Shown in pieces: positions 1-9,952 of a stretch of DNA of 64,000 nucleotides (positions within the stretch are counted from its first letter, which is position 1; the number at the start of each line of letters is the position of its first letter). Origin of the DNA: Rhodoblastus acidophilus (GTDB taxonomy: Bacteria > Pseudomonadota > Alphaproteobacteria > Rhizobiales > Beijerinckiaceae); assembly GCF_009720655.1 (NCBI RefSeq), contig NZ_WNKS01000009.1, positions 1 through 64,000 of the forward strand, given 5' to 3'. The notes beneath the pieces were generated by a model, which saw only the letters and a list, made by a program, of their open reading frames with translations, had not been told where the DNA came from and ran no database searches. The translations under genes and the position numbers were made by a program.

Positions 1-181
1 AGCTCGTCGACCAACCGTGGCGCATCATGTCCATCGGACTCCGCGATTGGGCGCATGGGTTCTGATCAGCGAGACTTGGTATAAGCACACCATTACGAGT
101 AGCCACTCTATTAGGGCGACCGGGAGCGGTCGTGGCGCGAAAGCCGAACTGCGTAAATGGTCATGCCTCGCGCCGAACCCG

Positions 182-1333
182 TCACTTCCCGTGAAGCGGA
201 AGCCGCGAGAAGTCGGGCTGACAATCGTTCAAGCGCCCGACCTTGCTCGCCCGCAGCGCGGCGTCCGCCTGCGCGTAGCCGGCCTTCATCATGAGGTCCT
301 GGACCTCGTTCGGAAACCGCGTCAGACGCGTCGCAACGGACGCCGCCTGTTTCGTCGAGTCGCTTGAAAACTCCAGCGGGTTTCCGACACCATAATTTTC
401 GACTGGCTCCCCCACACCCCAATATACGACTTCACGCTCCCCACTGGCGTGGAGTCCGCGCAGAACGCGAACGCGCATGTTGATTCCCTGCTGGAGCGCG
501 ATGTTCGTCACGCGCCGCGCTTGCGAAAGCCAATTTGTCCAAGGCGAACCGAGCGGCGGCGTCACCAGGCCTCCATCACTGACGAGTATCGTGCGGTAGC
601 GCTTCCATATCGGTTCAAGTCCGAGGTTGTCGTAGACGCCTCCGTCTGTGAGGAGGAGCCGGGTCGTGAATGGCGAGAAATGCAGGTCCGTACCCTTCAT
701 CTGCCCGATCGCCCCCTCCGGAACTTTGATCGAAACCGGCGACAGAAGCGGCGGAAAACTTGCGGATGCGCCGACCGCAAGAGACACCGGGAGCGTGGGG
801 CTGCGCCACTCCCCGACGCGCCATTCGGCAGCGTATTCCTTGGCGAACCTCCACAGAACACCTGTCTGCAAGCTGGTCGCCGTGAAGACGAAACGAGGCC
901 TGTCCGGCAGATCCTGAAGCGTACGCCCCTTGAAGATGACGTGATCATAGGCTGCCGCGGCCAAGTTCGCTGCGCGGATGAACGGCAACAGGCCGAGCAA
1001 TATCACCGGCGCGTCCAGCCGCCAGCGGGCCAGCGCGAGCAGTGGCGTCGCCACCTTTTCCCGGAAATTGACGGCGACGCCGAAGGCGTCGAACTGCAAT
1101 TCCGGCCATGCCACCGCGAGCGCGCCCGCTGCGATGGAGCCGCCGGAGACGCTCGCCACGCGCTCAAGTCGCGGCAGCAAACCCAGTTCGTTCAGGCGCA
1201 CGAAGCAGCCGAGATGGAACAGCATGGCGCGAAACCCGCCGCCGGAAAGGCAAAGGCCGATCCCGTCCTCCAGCTTGCCGCCGCCAAGGAAATCGCCATG
1301 AGCCGCAGGCGCGGCTCCTTCCACGTCACTCAT
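182..1333 (-). CDS. patatin-like phospholipase family protein
   Basis: A 383-residue protein with the patatin catalytic layout. A glycine-rich oxyanion loop SGGGFR lies at about residues 30-35, the nucleophile Ser66 is in SVSGGSIAAG, and the catalytic Asp is in LTDGGVYDN near residue 230, giving the Ser-Asp dyad of this family. Patatins cleave acyl groups from phospholipids, and in bacteria they also serve as effectors of toxin or defence systems. No signal peptide is visible. A hydrophobic stretch near residues 108-128 could contact membrane. The ATG overlaps the stop of the upstream phosphoesterase-JAB gene by four bases (ATGA), so the two are probably translated together. Family assignment is firm; substrate and biological role are not. 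The 181 bases beyond its 3' end show nothing I can name. Confidence 0.86.
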   Translation of the reverse strand: MSDVEGAAPAAHGDFLGGGKLEDGIGLCLSGGGFRAMLFHLGCFVRLNELGLLPRLERVASVSGGSIAAGALAVAWPELQFDAFGVAVNFREKVATPLLALARWRLDAPVILLGLLPFIRAANLAAAAYDHVIFKGRTLQDLPDRPRFVFTATSLQTGVLWRFAKEYAAEWRVGEWRSPTLPVSLAVGASASFPPLLSPVSIKVPEGAIGQMKGTDLHFSPFTTRLLLTDGGVYDNLGLEPIWKRYRTILVSDGGLVTPPLGSPWTNWLSQARRVTNIALQQGINMRVRVLRGLHASGEREVVYWGVGEPVENYGVGNPLEFSSDSTKQAASVATRLTRFPNEVQDLMMKAGYAQADAALRASKVGRLNDCQPDFSRLPLHGK

Positions 1334-2163
1334 CCTGCGGATCCTGGTTCAGGGGATACTTCTTGCTCGATCGCGAGCGCCGGTTTCACGTTTCCAAGGC
1401 TGGCGTCGACGCCCTGGTCGCCGACGATCAGCATCAGTCCCGGACATTCGTCGGAAGACATGGTCTCGGCGAGCCAACCGATCTGGCCAATGTCGGTCTC
1501 GCTCGGTGCGGTCGAAGCGCCCTTGGGATGCGAATGCCATTCGCCGACATAGCGAATCTGATCAAGCGTCATCGCCATGGCCTTTATGACGTCGTCCTTC
1601 AGGCCGCCCACTCCCCTCTCAAACTCCGTCTGCGATCCCTTGCTGCCAACAGGCGGCGGCCAAGCATCGACTAGGTCGATGCGCCGAGCAGAAATGTCGA
1701 CGATCCCGAACAGCACGCCGCCGGTTTCCGCAGGCAATTTGACGGCACGCATCTGGGCCATCAGATTTTCCACCGACCGAGGCAACACCACTTTCCATTT
1801 GCCCCGATCAAAGATCGCTGGCGTTTCCACGTCCAACCCATGCCGGGCGACGGAGCCGTCATCCCGAAGTTGCCAGACCGCCCCGAACGCCTCTTCCCCA
1901 TCGAACGATCGCCCCAGCGCGCCAGCGGCGATGGAGGAAAGTGCAAAGGCGCGAGACGCGGTGTCATGGTTGCCGGGGACGAATACCACGGGCACACCCA
2001 GCAGGCGGTCGGCAAGCCAATCGATTGCAGAAGTCAGCGGCGTGTGGATATCGCCGGGGACGACGGCCACGTCGAAGCCGTCCTGCGGCGCGTGGGCGGT
2101 TGGATCCCAGTCGTTCTCCGGCCACTCCTGATGGAGATCGGAAAAAATCCAGAGCCGCGGCAT
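1330..2163 (-). CDS. hybrid metallophosphoesterase N-terminus / JAB (JAMM) metallopeptidase
   Basis: A 277-residue protein with two unrelated halves. Residues 1-67 read as the start of a calcineurin-like phosphoesterase, with metal motifs DLH (9-11), GD (37-38) and GNHD (64-67). The second half of that fold, including its GHxH motif, is absent. From about residue 120 the protein is a JAB/Mpr1 domain with Glu146 and an intact JAMM signature of His210, His212, Ser221 and Asp224 in EWHSHPKGASTAPSETD. Residues 68-120 resemble the linker after a ThiF/E1 domain in prokaryotic E1-JAB proteins; this is an impression from memory. JAB peptidases cut isopeptide or C-terminal tails in ubiquitin-like pathways. 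The start is the ATG at 2163, preceded by a strong AAGGAGG; the frame runs 35 codons further upstream without comparable support. Coupled to the patatin gene by ATGA. Confidence 0.8.
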   Translation of the reverse strand: MPRLWIFSDLHQEWPENDWDPTAHAPQDGFDVAVVPGDIHTPLTSAIDWLADRLLGVPVVFVPGNHDTASRAFALSSIAAGALGRSFDGEEAFGAVWQLRDDGSVARHGLDVETPAIFDRGKWKVVLPRSVENLMAQMRAVKLPAETGGVLFGIVDISARRIDLVDAWPPPVGSKGSQTEFERGVGGLKDDVIKAMAMTLDQIRYVGEWHSHPKGASTAPSETDIGQIGWLAETMSSDECPGLMLIVGDQGVDASLGNVKPALAIEQEVSPEPGSAG

Positions 2164-2450
2164 GGCGGCCTCCTTGATGAAAATGGTCGCGGTGAATGCG
2201 CGGACCGGATGACGACGTGGGGCTTTAGGCGAAGCCGCGATCAGGCCGGGGTGGCCTTGCACGCGCACACAAGCATGCCGCCGGCTTTAAGCCTGCGGGC
2301 GCGTTCGGCAAGGTTGGCGCGTTTCGTCATCATGAAGAGAGTGTGCCCGACCTGGGCGCCGCCGGCAAGCTGCCGTGCTGAACAGCCGACCGTCGCGGAC
2401 GGGGGAGCCTGAGCCAGTCAGCCGCCCCCGTCGAGGACAGGCCGAAGCAG

Positions 2451-2972
2451 CTAGACCTCCGGATGTTCCTTGCAGAACTCCTTCATCGTCCGCTCGGCGA
2501 CGCGATCAAAGACCTCCTGCAACGGCTTCTCGCGCCACTTCCTGATGAAAAGCAACACGGACTCGGTGGGTTGCTTTACTCTCGTTATGACAGAGAAATC
2601 GATCAACGCCCTTTCCAGAGCGGCTTCCGTCTTCGTAAGTTCTGATAGCCGGAACACGGCCGCTATTCGTAGCCAAGAGAAATATTCCTCGGTCAGTTGT
2701 GCGATTTGATTGTAGTGTTCTTTAGTGTAGGTCGACGCAGCCCCGAACCTCTCTGACATGTAAAACTTGGTGATATAAGGGACGATCTCAGTCCCCTTAC
2801 TCGCTTTTGGTCGCGACAACGATAAACGGGTCATGTCGCACATCATCGCATGCCGAAATACGACGTTTTCTTTCACGTAATCAGCCTGGAGGCGAAGGTT
2901 GAAGAGCCTGCATGTCGAGGCGAAATGCTTGTAGATCGGAAACGGCACAAGGTCGGGCGTGGCTGTCGGCAT
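2451..2972 (-). CDS. hypothetical protein, unrecognised
   Basis: An open frame of 173 codons that I do not recognise. The product is rich in Phe, Tyr, Lys and Thr and looks mostly alpha-helical, with charged amphipathic segments and no signal peptide or membrane span. Its base composition is visibly lower in GC than the core genes, which fits acquired DNA. No convincing ribosome-binding site precedes the ATG at 2972, and an internal ATG about 42 codons in could be used instead. It lies upstream of, and on the same strand as, the JAB-patatin pair, about 290 bases away. That gap (2164-2450) has no gene I can support. The call as a real gene rests on length and protein-like composition only. Confidence 0.5.
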   Translation of the reverse strand: MPTATPDLVPFPIYKHFASTCRLFNLRLQADYVKENVVFRHAMMCDMTRLSLSRPKASKGTEIVPYITKFYMSERFGAASTYTKEHYNQIAQLTEEYFSWLRIAAVFRLSELTKTEAALERALIDFSVITRVKQPTESVLLFIRKWREKPLQEVFDRVAERTMKEFCKEHPEV

Positions 2973-3229
2973 CGGGCGGCGTCGAATGGATGAGCGGTCG
3001 CCGAAGCTAGGCCGAAAGCCTTAAGGACATGCTGAAGCTGACGCTGGCGAGCGAGATCCCTCATCCGGAGCGCAATTTTCTTTCTGTGCGCAGGGCATGG
3101 AGGAACATGGTGTTCGATACGAAAAAGCTCGTCGCCGCCGCCGAGGTCGGCGGCGACCGCCGGCGGCGATCCGCGTGTTCCTGAACGATCTGGCCGAACT
3201 TGTACTCGACCCCGAGGCCGTGTCTCGCG

Positions 3230-3652
3230 TCAGTGAGAACCGACACCCGGCTCCGACAGTCGATAGCGCTGAATGTCGTCCGCAGAATCCACCTTCGCCA
3301 CCCAGCGGCCTTCCCGACGAGCAGCCAATATCAGGGATGGGTTGGGGTTCTCGTTTGGATTGCGCCATTCAGCCGCGCCGAACGGCCACGGCTGAACGTG
3401 AATGCCGGTCTCGACGATCGCGTCGTAGGCGATTCCGGCCAAGATCATCTTTTCCCGAAGTCGGTCGATGCGCTGGTCCGACAGGACAACGGCGATGTCG
3501 AGGTCGCTCTCCGCCGTCGCGTCACCTCGCGCCCTGCTGCCGAAAACGACGAGTCCCACCAGCCGATGGCCATGGGAAAGCGTGACCGCGTCTGCGAAGA
3601 ACCGCAGCGCGGCGAAAGCGGCTTCCGTCATGCCGACTCGACTTGTCGCCAC
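3230..3652 (-). CDS. minimal nucleotidyltransferase (MNT) domain protein
   Basis: A 140-residue protein with the nucleotidyltransferase core GSRARGDATAESDLDIAV. This is the GSxxRG...SDxD pattern that binds nucleotide and Mg2+ in MNT proteins. Such small enzymes usually pair with a HEPN-domain partner as a toxin-antitoxin module in which the MNT subunit AMPylates the toxin. Here I see no credible HEPN partner on either side: the frame overlapping its 3' end (3061-3246) does not look like one. The start is taken as GTG at 3652, five bases after GGAGAGAG; an ATG seven codons later is the alternative. The stretch 2973-3229 downstream may hold decayed remains of a partner, but nothing there is recognisable. 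Confidence 0.78.
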   Translation of the reverse strand: MATSRVGMTEAAFAALRFFADAVTLSHGHRLVGLVVFGSRARGDATAESDLDIAVVLSDQRIDRLREKMILAGIAYDAIVETGIHVQPWPFGAAEWRNPNENPNPSLILAARREGRWVAKVDSADDIQRYRLSEPGVGSH

Positions 3653-3813
3653 AGGCTCTCTCCATCGGCGATCAGCTTCTATTTTCTAACATGACGGTGT
3701 CGGGGAGCCCAATCCGCACGCGCTGGGAGGACGAGTCAGCGAAATCGAGAAAAGGAGTCAAAATGCGAGAATCAGAGTCAATCTGAGTGAGAACCGACAT
3801 TCTTGCGACTTCC

Positions 3814-3890
<77 letters not shown>

Positions 3891-3964
3891 TTCGATCTCT
3901 GTTTAACCGATGCACGCGCCTTCGGCAATCGGTTTGGCTGGTCCTTGTGTCCTTCAACCATTGC

Positions 3965-4726
3965 TCAGTTGCGAAGCCGGTATCCCGTCCGGAAAATCCA
4001 GACCACCACGGCGAAACACACCGCCAGCAGGCTCAGGGTCAGGGCCAGGCTGATCACCGGCGCCAGCGTCGCTATGTCGTAGAACGTCCATCTGAAACCT
4101 TCGATCAGATAGACGATCGGGTTGAACAGGGCGATTTGACGCCAAACGCCCGGAAGCATGTCAATGGAGTAGAACGTGCCGCCCAGAAATGTCAGCGGCG
4201 AAATCACCATCATCGGAATGAGGTTCAGCTTTTCAAATCCGTCGGCCCAAAGCCCCAATATGAAGCCGAACAGGGCGAAGGTCGTGGACAGCAGCACCAG
4301 ATATAAGAACGCCAGAACGGGGTGAACGACCTCGAACGGCACGAACAGGCGCGCGGTGGCAAAAATGATCAGGCCGAGGATCACCGATTTGGTGGCGGCG
4401 GCGCCGACGAAGCCGATGATCACTTCTGTCGCCGAAATCGGCGCCGACAGCAGTTCGTAGATCGTGCCGAGGAAACGCGGCAGGTAGATGCCGAACGAGG
4501 CGTTGGAGACGCTTTCGGTCAAGACCGTCAGCAGGATCAGCCCCGGCACGATGAAGGCGCCATAGGAGACCCCGTCGATGGCCTGCATGCGCGACCCGAT
4601 CGCCGAGCCGAACACGACGAAATACAGCGCCGTCGAAATCACGGGGGAGGCGATGCTCTGGTAGAGCGTGCGCCAGGTGCGGTTCAGTTCGTTGATGTAG
4701 ATGGCGCGGATGGCGTAAACATTCAT
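3965..4726 (-). CDS. ABC-2 type transporter permease
   Basis: A 253-residue integral membrane protein with about six hydrophobic segments and the ABC-2 permease signature before the last spans ([16 protein letters not shown]). This is the layout of the YadH/NodJ-type export permeases that move polysaccharides, lipids or drugs. It overlaps the stop of the upstream ATPase gene by four bases (ATGA at 4723-4726), so the two form a coupled exporter pair. Cargo cannot be read from the sequence. The genes downstream are a tRNA and the accessory segment, which give no hint. Length matches the family. Confidence 0.93.
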   Translation of the reverse strand: MNVYAIRAIYINELNRTWRTLYQSIASPVISTALYFVVFGSAIGSRMQAIDGVSYGAFIVPGLILLTVLTESVSNASFGIYLPRFLGTIYELLSAPISATEVIIGFVGAAATKSVILGLIIFATARLFVPFEVVHPVLAFLYLVLLSTTFALFGFILGLWADGFEKLNLIPMMVISPLTFLGGTFYSIDMLPGVWRQIALFNPIVYLIEGFRWTFYDIATLAPVISLALTLSLLAVCFAVVVWIFRTGYRLRN

Positions 4727-5649
4727 CGGCGTCGTCCCACCAGATCAATGAAAATGTCCTCCAGCGAGGACCGTTCCGAATTGACGCTGCGAAATTCAAT
4801 CCCGCGCGCCACCAGGGTTTTCAACAGCGCCCCGAGGCGGTCGTCGCAATCCTCGCCTTTTTGCGTAAAGGCCAAGGTCATTCCGTCCGGGGTGAGGTCG
4901 AGGGCGAGGTCGGACAGGTGATCCGGCAGCGCGTCAAGCTTTTGCGTGAGGCCGATGGTGACGCGGATCTGGCCGAGGCGCCGCATCAGCGCGTGCTTCT
5001 CCTCGACGAGGATCAGTTCGCCCTGGGCGATCACGCCGATCCGGTCGGCCATGTCCTCGGCCTCCTCGATGTAATGGGTGGTCAGGATCACCGTCACGCC
5101 CTTCTCGCGCAGGCGGCGCACCATCTCCCACATGTCCCGGCGCAATTCGACGTCGACGCCCGCGGTGGGTTCGTCGAGGAACAGGATTTGCGGCTCGTGG
5201 GCGAGGGCTTTCGCGATCAGCACGCGGCGCTTCATGCCGCCGGAGAGCGCGCCGATGCGCTGGTCCTTCTTGTCCCACAGCGAGAGGTCGCGCAGAACGC
5301 GCTCGAAATGGGCGGGATTGGGCGCCTTGCCGAACAGGCCGCGCGAAAAGCGCACCGCCTCCAGCACGGTCTCGAACTGGTTGGTCGCAAGCTCCTGCGG
5401 CACCAGGCCGATCTTTTGGCGGGCTTCGCGATAGTCGGCGGCGATGTCGCAACCATCCACCGTGACCTTGCCCGAAGTCGCGCGCACGAGGCCGCAGACA
5501 ATGCCGATCAGCGTGGTCTTGCCGGCGCCGTTGGGCCCGAGCAACGCGAAAATCTCGCCCTGAGCAATCGTGAGATCGACGCCTTTCAGCGCCACAAATC
5601 CATTGTCATAAGTCTTGGTCAGGCGCTCGATGGCGAGAATATTGGTCAA
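4723..5649 (-). CDS. ABC transporter ATP-binding protein (YadG-like)
   Basis: A 308-residue ATPase with Walker A GPNGAGKT, signature LSGGMKRR, Walker [13 protein letters not shown] and the switch histidine in TTHYIEEAE, the order expected for an ABC-2 export ATPase. A C-terminal extension of about 80 residues follows the nucleotide-binding domain, as in the CcmA/YadG branch. I place the start at TTG 5649, which gives [15 protein letters not shown], the normal N-terminus of this family. The frame continues 24 codons upstream, but that extension is Arg/Cys-rich and unlike the family. It powers the adjacent permease, with which it is translationally coupled. Confidence 0.92.
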   Translation of the reverse strand: MTNILAIERLTKTYDNGFVALKGVDLTIAQGEIFALLGPNGAGKTTLIGIVCGLVRATSGKVTVDGCDIAADYREARQKIGLVPQELATNQFETVLEAVRFSRGLFGKAPNPAHFERVLRDLSLWDKKDQRIGALSGGMKRRVLIAKALAHEPQILFLDEPTAGVDVELRRDMWEMVRRLREKGVTVILTTHYIEEAEDMADRIGVIAQGELILVEEKHALMRRLGQIRVTIGLTQKLDALPDHLSDLALDLTPDGMTLAFTQKGEDCDDRLGALLKTLVARGIEFRSVNSERSSLEDIFIDLVGRRR

Positions 5650-5758
5650 AGCCCTGTCCCCAAATCGTCGAGCCCCCTGAAAACATCGGATGGCCCGCAA
5701 AAAGCAAGAGCGCCGGAGCAAGCTCGCGCTTGCGCCGGCGCCCTTTGGAGCGAAATGC

Positions 5759-6970
5759 TTACTTCACCGCGAAATCGATGCGGCGGTTCGCGGCCTTGCC
5801 GGCATCGGAGTCGTTGACGGCCAACGGCTTTTCAGAGCCGTAACCGACCGCGGTGAGTTGGTCCGCCGTGGCGCCCTTCTTCTTCAGCAGGGCCACGACG
5901 GCGTCGGCGCGGGTTTGCGACAGCGCCTTGTTCTTCGCGGCGTCGCCCGTCGTGTCGGTGTGGCCCGACACTTCGACGCTGATGCCGCTGGGGCAGCGGG
6001 CGAGGGTCGCGCCGATCTTGGCGATCAGCGCCTCGGACGCCTTCGAGACCTTGGCGCTGCCAGCGTCGAACTTGATGGTTTCCTTGGCGACGATGCCGGA
6101 CAGGGCGGTCTGGCACTGGCCGAGGTCAAGCGGACCGGCGGCGGGGAGAGTCTTGGCGGCGGCGATGGCGGCGGCCTTCAACTCGGCCACCTGCTTCACC
6201 GACTTGGGCGCGGCGGCAGCGGCGGCCGCAGCGGCGGCCTTGGCTTCCTCTTCGGCCTTGGCGGCAGCGGCGGCCTTGGCTTCTTCCTCGGCCTTGGCGG
6301 CTGCGGCGGCCCTGGCTTCTTCCTCGGCCTTGGCGGCTGCGGCGGCCTTGGCTTCTGCTTCGGCCTTCGCTGCGGCCGCGGCTTTGGCGTCAGCTTCAGC
6401 CTTGGCGGCGGCGGCGGCCTTGGCGTCAGCTTCAGCCTTGGCCTTGGCTGCGGCGGCGACCGCGGCGGCCTTGGCTTCTTCTTCAGCCTTGGCGGCGGCG
6501 GCCTTCACGGCGGCGTCGTCAGGCTTCGCCGCAGGCGCAGGCGCGGCGGCCGTCGCTTCTGCCGGCTTCTCGCTGGGGAACCAGGCCGCCGGAGGGGTGA
6601 TGAACAGCGAGCAGGCCCAGACGAGGCCGGCGACCAACAGCGGGCCCCAGCGCAGACCGCTCATGCCGCCGAAAGCCCCGGACAGGGCGCCGCCGGCGAA
6701 GGCGAAGAAGGCGAGCGCGCCGGTCGTCAACCAGGCCGCCGTGACATTCTCGACGAAACCGAGCAGGCTGGCGATGACGCCCAGGACCGCGAGGACGGCG
6801 AGCGGGAAAAACCACAGGGGGATGCGGCGACGATTCGCCTCGTCGGAGAGCTTGACCTCCGCGTCGGTCTCCTCGTCCTCAGCATCGGAAAACGCCATCA
6901 GTGCGGCTAGAAATCCGATGATGAAGAAAAGAACCAGCCAACCCCAATAATGGGATAAAATGCTCAACAT
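5759..6970 (-). CDS. OmpA-family protein with membrane anchor and TolA-like Ala/Glu/Lys repeat
   Basis: A 403-residue protein in three parts. The N-terminus has a hydrophobic anchor ([19 protein letters not shown]), an acidic stretch and two or three more membrane segments. The centre is a helical repeat of 12-residue units of the form [12 protein letters not shown]. The C-terminus is an OmpA-like peptidoglycan-binding domain ([23 protein letters not shown]). It probably links the inner membrane to the cell wall, with the Ala-rich helix spanning the periplasm as in TolA. The start is the ATG at 6970, eight bases after GGAGGAG; an ATG nine codons upstream lacks such a site. Transcribed divergently from rpsO. 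Confidence 0.9.
   Translation of the reverse strand: MLSILSHYWGWLVLFFIIGFLAALMAFSDAEDEETDAEVKLSDEANRRRIPLWFFPLAVLAVLGVIASLLGFVENVTAAWLTTGALAFFAFAGGALSGAFGGMSGLRWGPLLVAGLVWACSLFITPPAAWFPSEKPAEATAAAPAPAAKPDDAAVKAAAAKAEEEAKAAAVAAAAKAKAEADAKAAAAAKAEADAKAAAAAKAEAEAKAAAAAKAEEEARAAAAAKAEEEAKAAAAAKAEEEAKAAAAAAAAAAPKSVKQVAELKAAAIAAAKTLPAAGPLDLGQCQTALSGIVAKETIKFDAGSAKVSKASEALIAKIGATLARCPSGISVEVSGHTDTTGDAAKNKALSQTRADAVVALLKKKGATADQLTAVGYGSEKPLAVNDSDAGKAANRRIDFAVK
6213..6500 (-). repeat. in-gene 36-bp tandem repeat encoding KAE(E/A)(E/D)AKAAAAA
   Basis: About seven consecutive 36-base units inside the OmpA-family gene encode 12-residue Ala/Lys/Glu repeats with small changes at the acidic positions. The heptad-free, charge-alternating pattern predicts a long single alpha-helix. 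Such repeats change copy number easily, so length may vary between strains. Confidence 0.85.
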
Positions 6971-7209
6971 TGCCAAAGCTCCTCCCGGGCAGTCCAATCA
7001 GCGAGCTGAGACTAAACTTTTTAGGCGCTAGGTGAAGCAAAACTTTCGGCGGGTAACCCCGAAAATCGCTTTGTGCTGGCGCCTGCGCGCATTTGGTGTA
7101 TAAGCGCGCCATCCGCGCGAAACTGTTCGCGGGAACGGAGATTCGCGACCGCGCTGGACGACATCCCGGAGCGGCCTCGGAATTTCCGAATCAGAAGAAG
7201 GATCACCCG

Positions 7210-7479
7210 ATGTCGATCACGGCCGAGCGCAAGACCGCGCTCATCCAGGAATACGCCACCAAGCAGGGCGACACCGGTTCGCCGGAGGTTCAGGTCGCCA
7301 TCCTGACCGAACGCATCGCCAACCTGACCGAGCATTTCAAGACCCATGCGAAGGACAACCATTCGCGTCGCGGTCTGCTTAAGCTGGTTTCGCTGCGTCG
7401 TCAGCTTCTCGACTACGTCAAGAAGAACGACGAGCCGCGCTACAGGGCGCTGATCGAGCGTCTCGGCATCCGCCGCTAA
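7210..7479 (+). CDS. rpsO: 30S ribosomal protein S15
   Basis: An 89-residue protein matching S15 over its whole length ([55 protein letters not shown]). S15 binds 16S rRNA early in assembly of the small-subunit platform. The ATG at 7210 follows AAGGATCACCCG. The gene ends at a strong hairpin terminator and is followed by pnp on the same strand, the usual rpsO-pnp order. The customary truB is not directly upstream here; instead the OmpA-family gene is divergent. In other bacteria S15 represses its own translation through its leader; I cannot confirm such a structure here. Confidence 0.98.
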   Translation: MSITAERKTALIQEYATKQGDTGSPEVQVAILTERIANLTEHFKTHAKDNHSRRGLLKLVSLRRQLLDYVKKNDEPRYRALIERLGIRR

Positions 7480-7488
7480 ACGCTTCCT

Positions 7489-7514
7489 GCGGCCGGCTCA
7501 CGCCGGCCGCTTTT
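7489..7514 (+). terminator. rho-independent terminator after rpsO
   Basis: A perfect 9-bp stem GCGGCCGGC/GCCGGCCGC with loop TCAC is followed by TTTTCC, ten bases past the rpsO stop. It should cut off or attenuate read-through into pnp. Confidence 0.9.
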
Positions 7515-7695
7515 CCTTAAAGCCGCGCTCAAGGCGTCCCGCCTGACGAGACGCGGCCCGATCGCCGGCGGCAGGGGTCGCCCGCATCAAACAAAAGTCC
7601 GACCGGACCATGGCAGGATAACCGGACGCCGAACTATCGGCTTCTCGTCGTCTTGCACATGGTTGGCGCGACCCAAACCCATGAAAGAGACACGC

Positions 7696-9858
7696 ATGTT
7701 TGAAATGCACCGCGAACAGATCGACTGGTTCGGCCGCAAGCTGACGCTGGAAACGGGCCGCGTCGCCCGCCAGGCCGATGGCGCCGTGCTCGCCAGCTAT
7801 GGCGAGACCACCGTCCTCGCCACCGTGGTTTCGGCCAAGACCGCCAAGCCCGGCCAGGATTTCTTCCCGCTCACCGTGAACTATCAGGAAAAGGCGTTCG
7901 CCGCCGGCCGCATTCCCGGCGGCTATTTCAAGCGCGAGGGCCGTCCCTCCGAACGCGAAACGCTGATTTCCCGCCTGATCGACCGTCCGATCCGCCCGCT
8001 GTTCCCGGACGGCTATTATTTCGACACCCAGGTGATCGTCACCGTGCTCAGCCATGACATGGAGAACGATCCGGACATTCTGGCGATGGTCGCCGTCTCC
8101 GCCGCGCTCACCCTGTCCGGCGTGCCCTTCATGGGTCCGGTCGGCGGCGCCCGCGTCGCCTACATCAACGGCGAAATCAAGGTGAATCCCACCGTCGACG
8201 AGGCCAAGACCTCCGACCTCGATCTCATCGTCGCCGGCACCGCCGACGCCGTGCTGATGGTGGAGTCCGAAGCGAAAGAACTTTCGGAAGAGACCATGCT
8301 GGCGGCGGTCATGGCCGGACATGCGGGCTTCCAGCCCGTCATCGACGCCATCATCCGCCTCGCCGAGCGCGCCGCCAAAGATCCGCGCGACTTCACCCCC
8401 GCCGAGAAGGCCGATGTGGAGAAGGCTGTCGCCGAGATCGCCGAGGCCGAACTGCGCGAAGCCTACAAAATCACCGTCAAGCAGGACCGCTACAAGGCCA
8501 TCGACGCCGTCAAGGCCAAGGTCAACGCCGCGCTGCTGCCGGAGGGCGAGGCGCCCAAGTTCGACAAGCAGCTCATCGCCGACGTGTTCCACGAATTGCA
8601 GGCCAAGGTGGTCCGCTGGAACATCCTCGACCACAAGATCCGCATCGACGGCCGCGACCTGACGACCGTGCGCCCGATCCTGTCGCAGGTCGGCATTCTG
8701 CCGCGCACCCACGGCTCCGCCATCTTTACCCGCGGCGAGACGCAGGCTCTGGTGGTCGCGACGCTCGGCACCGGCGAGGACGAGCAGTTCATCGATTCGC
8801 TTGAGGGCACCTACAAGGAGAACTTCCTCCTTCATTACAACTTCCCGCCCTATTCCGTGGGCGAGACCGGCCGCATCGGTTCGCCGGGCCGCCGCGAAAT
8901 CGGCCACGGCAAGCTGGCGTGGCGCGCCATTCATCCGATGCTGCCGACGGCCGGCGAATTCCCCTACACGATCCGCGTCGTGTCGGAGATCACCGAATCG
9001 AACGGCTCCTCGTCGATGGCCACCGTCTGCGGCGCCTCGCTGGCGCTGATGGACGCGGGCGTGCCGCTGAAGCGCCCCACCGCCGGCATCGCCATGGGCC
9101 TGATCCTCGAAGGCGACCGTTTCGCCGTGCTCTCCGACATTCTGGGTGACGAGGATCATCTCGGCGACATGGACTTCAAAGTCGCCGGCACCGAGCACGG
9201 CGTCACCTCCTTGCAGATGGACATCAAGATCGCCGGCATCACCGAGGAGATCATGAAGGTCGCGCTGGGACAGGCCAAGGACGGCCGTCTGCACATCCTG
9301 CACGAAATGGCCAAGGCCATCACCAACGCCCGCGCGGAGCTCGGCGAGTTCGCCCCGCGCATCGAGACCATGAAGATCGCGGTCGACAAGATCCGCGAAG
9401 TCATCGGCTCCGGCGGCAAGGTGATCCGCGAGATCGTCGAAAAGACCGGCGCCAAGATCAACATCGAGGACGACGGCACGGTCAAGATTGCGTCGAGCGA
9501 CGGCAATTCGATCAAGGCCGCCATCAACTGGATCAAGTCGATCGCCTCCGATCCGGAAGTCGGCCAGATCTATGAAGGCACCGTGGTGAAGACCACCGAC
9601 TTCGGCGCCTTCGTCAACTTCTTCGGCGCCAAGGACGGCCTCGTCCACATCTCGCAGCTCGCCGCCACCCGCGTCGCCAAGACCACCGATGTGGTCAAGG
9701 AGGGCGACAAGGTGAAGGTCAAGCTCCTGGGTTTTGATGACCGCGGCAAGGTGCGCCTGTCCATGCGCGCCGTGGACCAGCAGACCGGCGAAGATTTGGA
9801 AGCCAAGGCCAAGGCGGAAGCCAAGGCCGAAGGCGAGGCGCCGCAAGAGCAGCCGTAA
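7696..9858 (+). CDS. pnp: polyribonucleotide nucleotidyltransferase (PNPase)
   Basis: A 720-residue PNPase with two RNase PH-type core domains (for example [19 protein letters not shown] and the second core with [15 protein letters not shown]), a KH domain ([13 protein letters not shown]) and a C-terminal S1 domain ([18 protein letters not shown]). It degrades RNA 3' to 5' by phosphorolysis and works in the RNA degradosome. The start [11 protein letters not shown] at 7696 matches the family N-terminus; an in-frame ATG at 7681 gives a five-residue extension. A terminator hairpin lies 66 bases downstream. Confidence 0.98.
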   Translation: MFEMHREQIDWFGRKLTLETGRVARQADGAVLASYGETTVLATVVSAKTAKPGQDFFPLTVNYQEKAFAAGRIPGGYFKREGRPSERETLISRLIDRPIRPLFPDGYYFDTQVIVTVLSHDMENDPDILAMVAVSAALTLSGVPFMGPVGGARVAYINGEIKVNPTVDEAKTSDLDLIVAGTADAVLMVESEAKELSEETMLAAVMAGHAGFQPVIDAIIRLAERAAKDPRDFTPAEKADVEKAVAEIAEAELREAYKITVKQDRYKAIDAVKAKVNAALLPEGEAPKFDKQLIADVFHELQAKVVRWNILDHKIRIDGRDLTTVRPILSQVGILPRTHGSAIFTRGETQALVVATLGTGEDEQFIDSLEGTYKENFLLHYNFPPYSVGETGRIGSPGRREIGHGKLAWRAIHPMLPTAGEFPYTIRVVSEITESNGSSSMATVCGASLALMDAGVPLKRPTAGIAMGLILEGDRFAVLSDILGDEDHLGDMDFKVAGTEHGVTSLQMDIKIAGITEEIMKVALGQAKDGRLHILHEMAKAITNARAELGEFAPRIETMKIAVDKIREVIGSGGKVIREIVEKTGAKINIEDDGTVKIASSDGNSIKAAINWIKSIASDPEVGQIYEGTVVKTTDFGAFVNFFGAKDGLVHISQLAATRVAKTTDVVKEGDKVKVKLLGFDDRGKVRLSMRAVDQQTGEDLEAKAKAEAKAEGEAPQEQP

Positions 9859-9923
9859 GGCGCGGCCCGAAGGGCCCGTCCTCCAGGGGGTGGCGCCACA
9901 CGGAATGTCACACCTGAACTCCA

Positions 9924-9952
9924 AACGACCGCCCCCTCCGGGCGGTCGTTTT
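9924..9952 (+). terminator. rho-independent terminator after pnp
   Basis: An 11-bp perfect stem AACGACCGCCC/GGGCGGTCGTT with a 5-base loop ends in TTTT, 66 bases past the pnp stop codon. Confidence 0.9.

Noticed and set aside
3061-3246. Short frame overlapping the MNT gene, considered as a HEPN partner
   Set aside because: Too short and without the RxxxxH or helical pattern of HEPN domains.
7498-9924. 808-codon open frame antisense to pnp
   Set aside because: Product is a Gly/Asp/His/Arg-rich shadow of a strongly biased high-GC gene; pnp is certain on the other strand.
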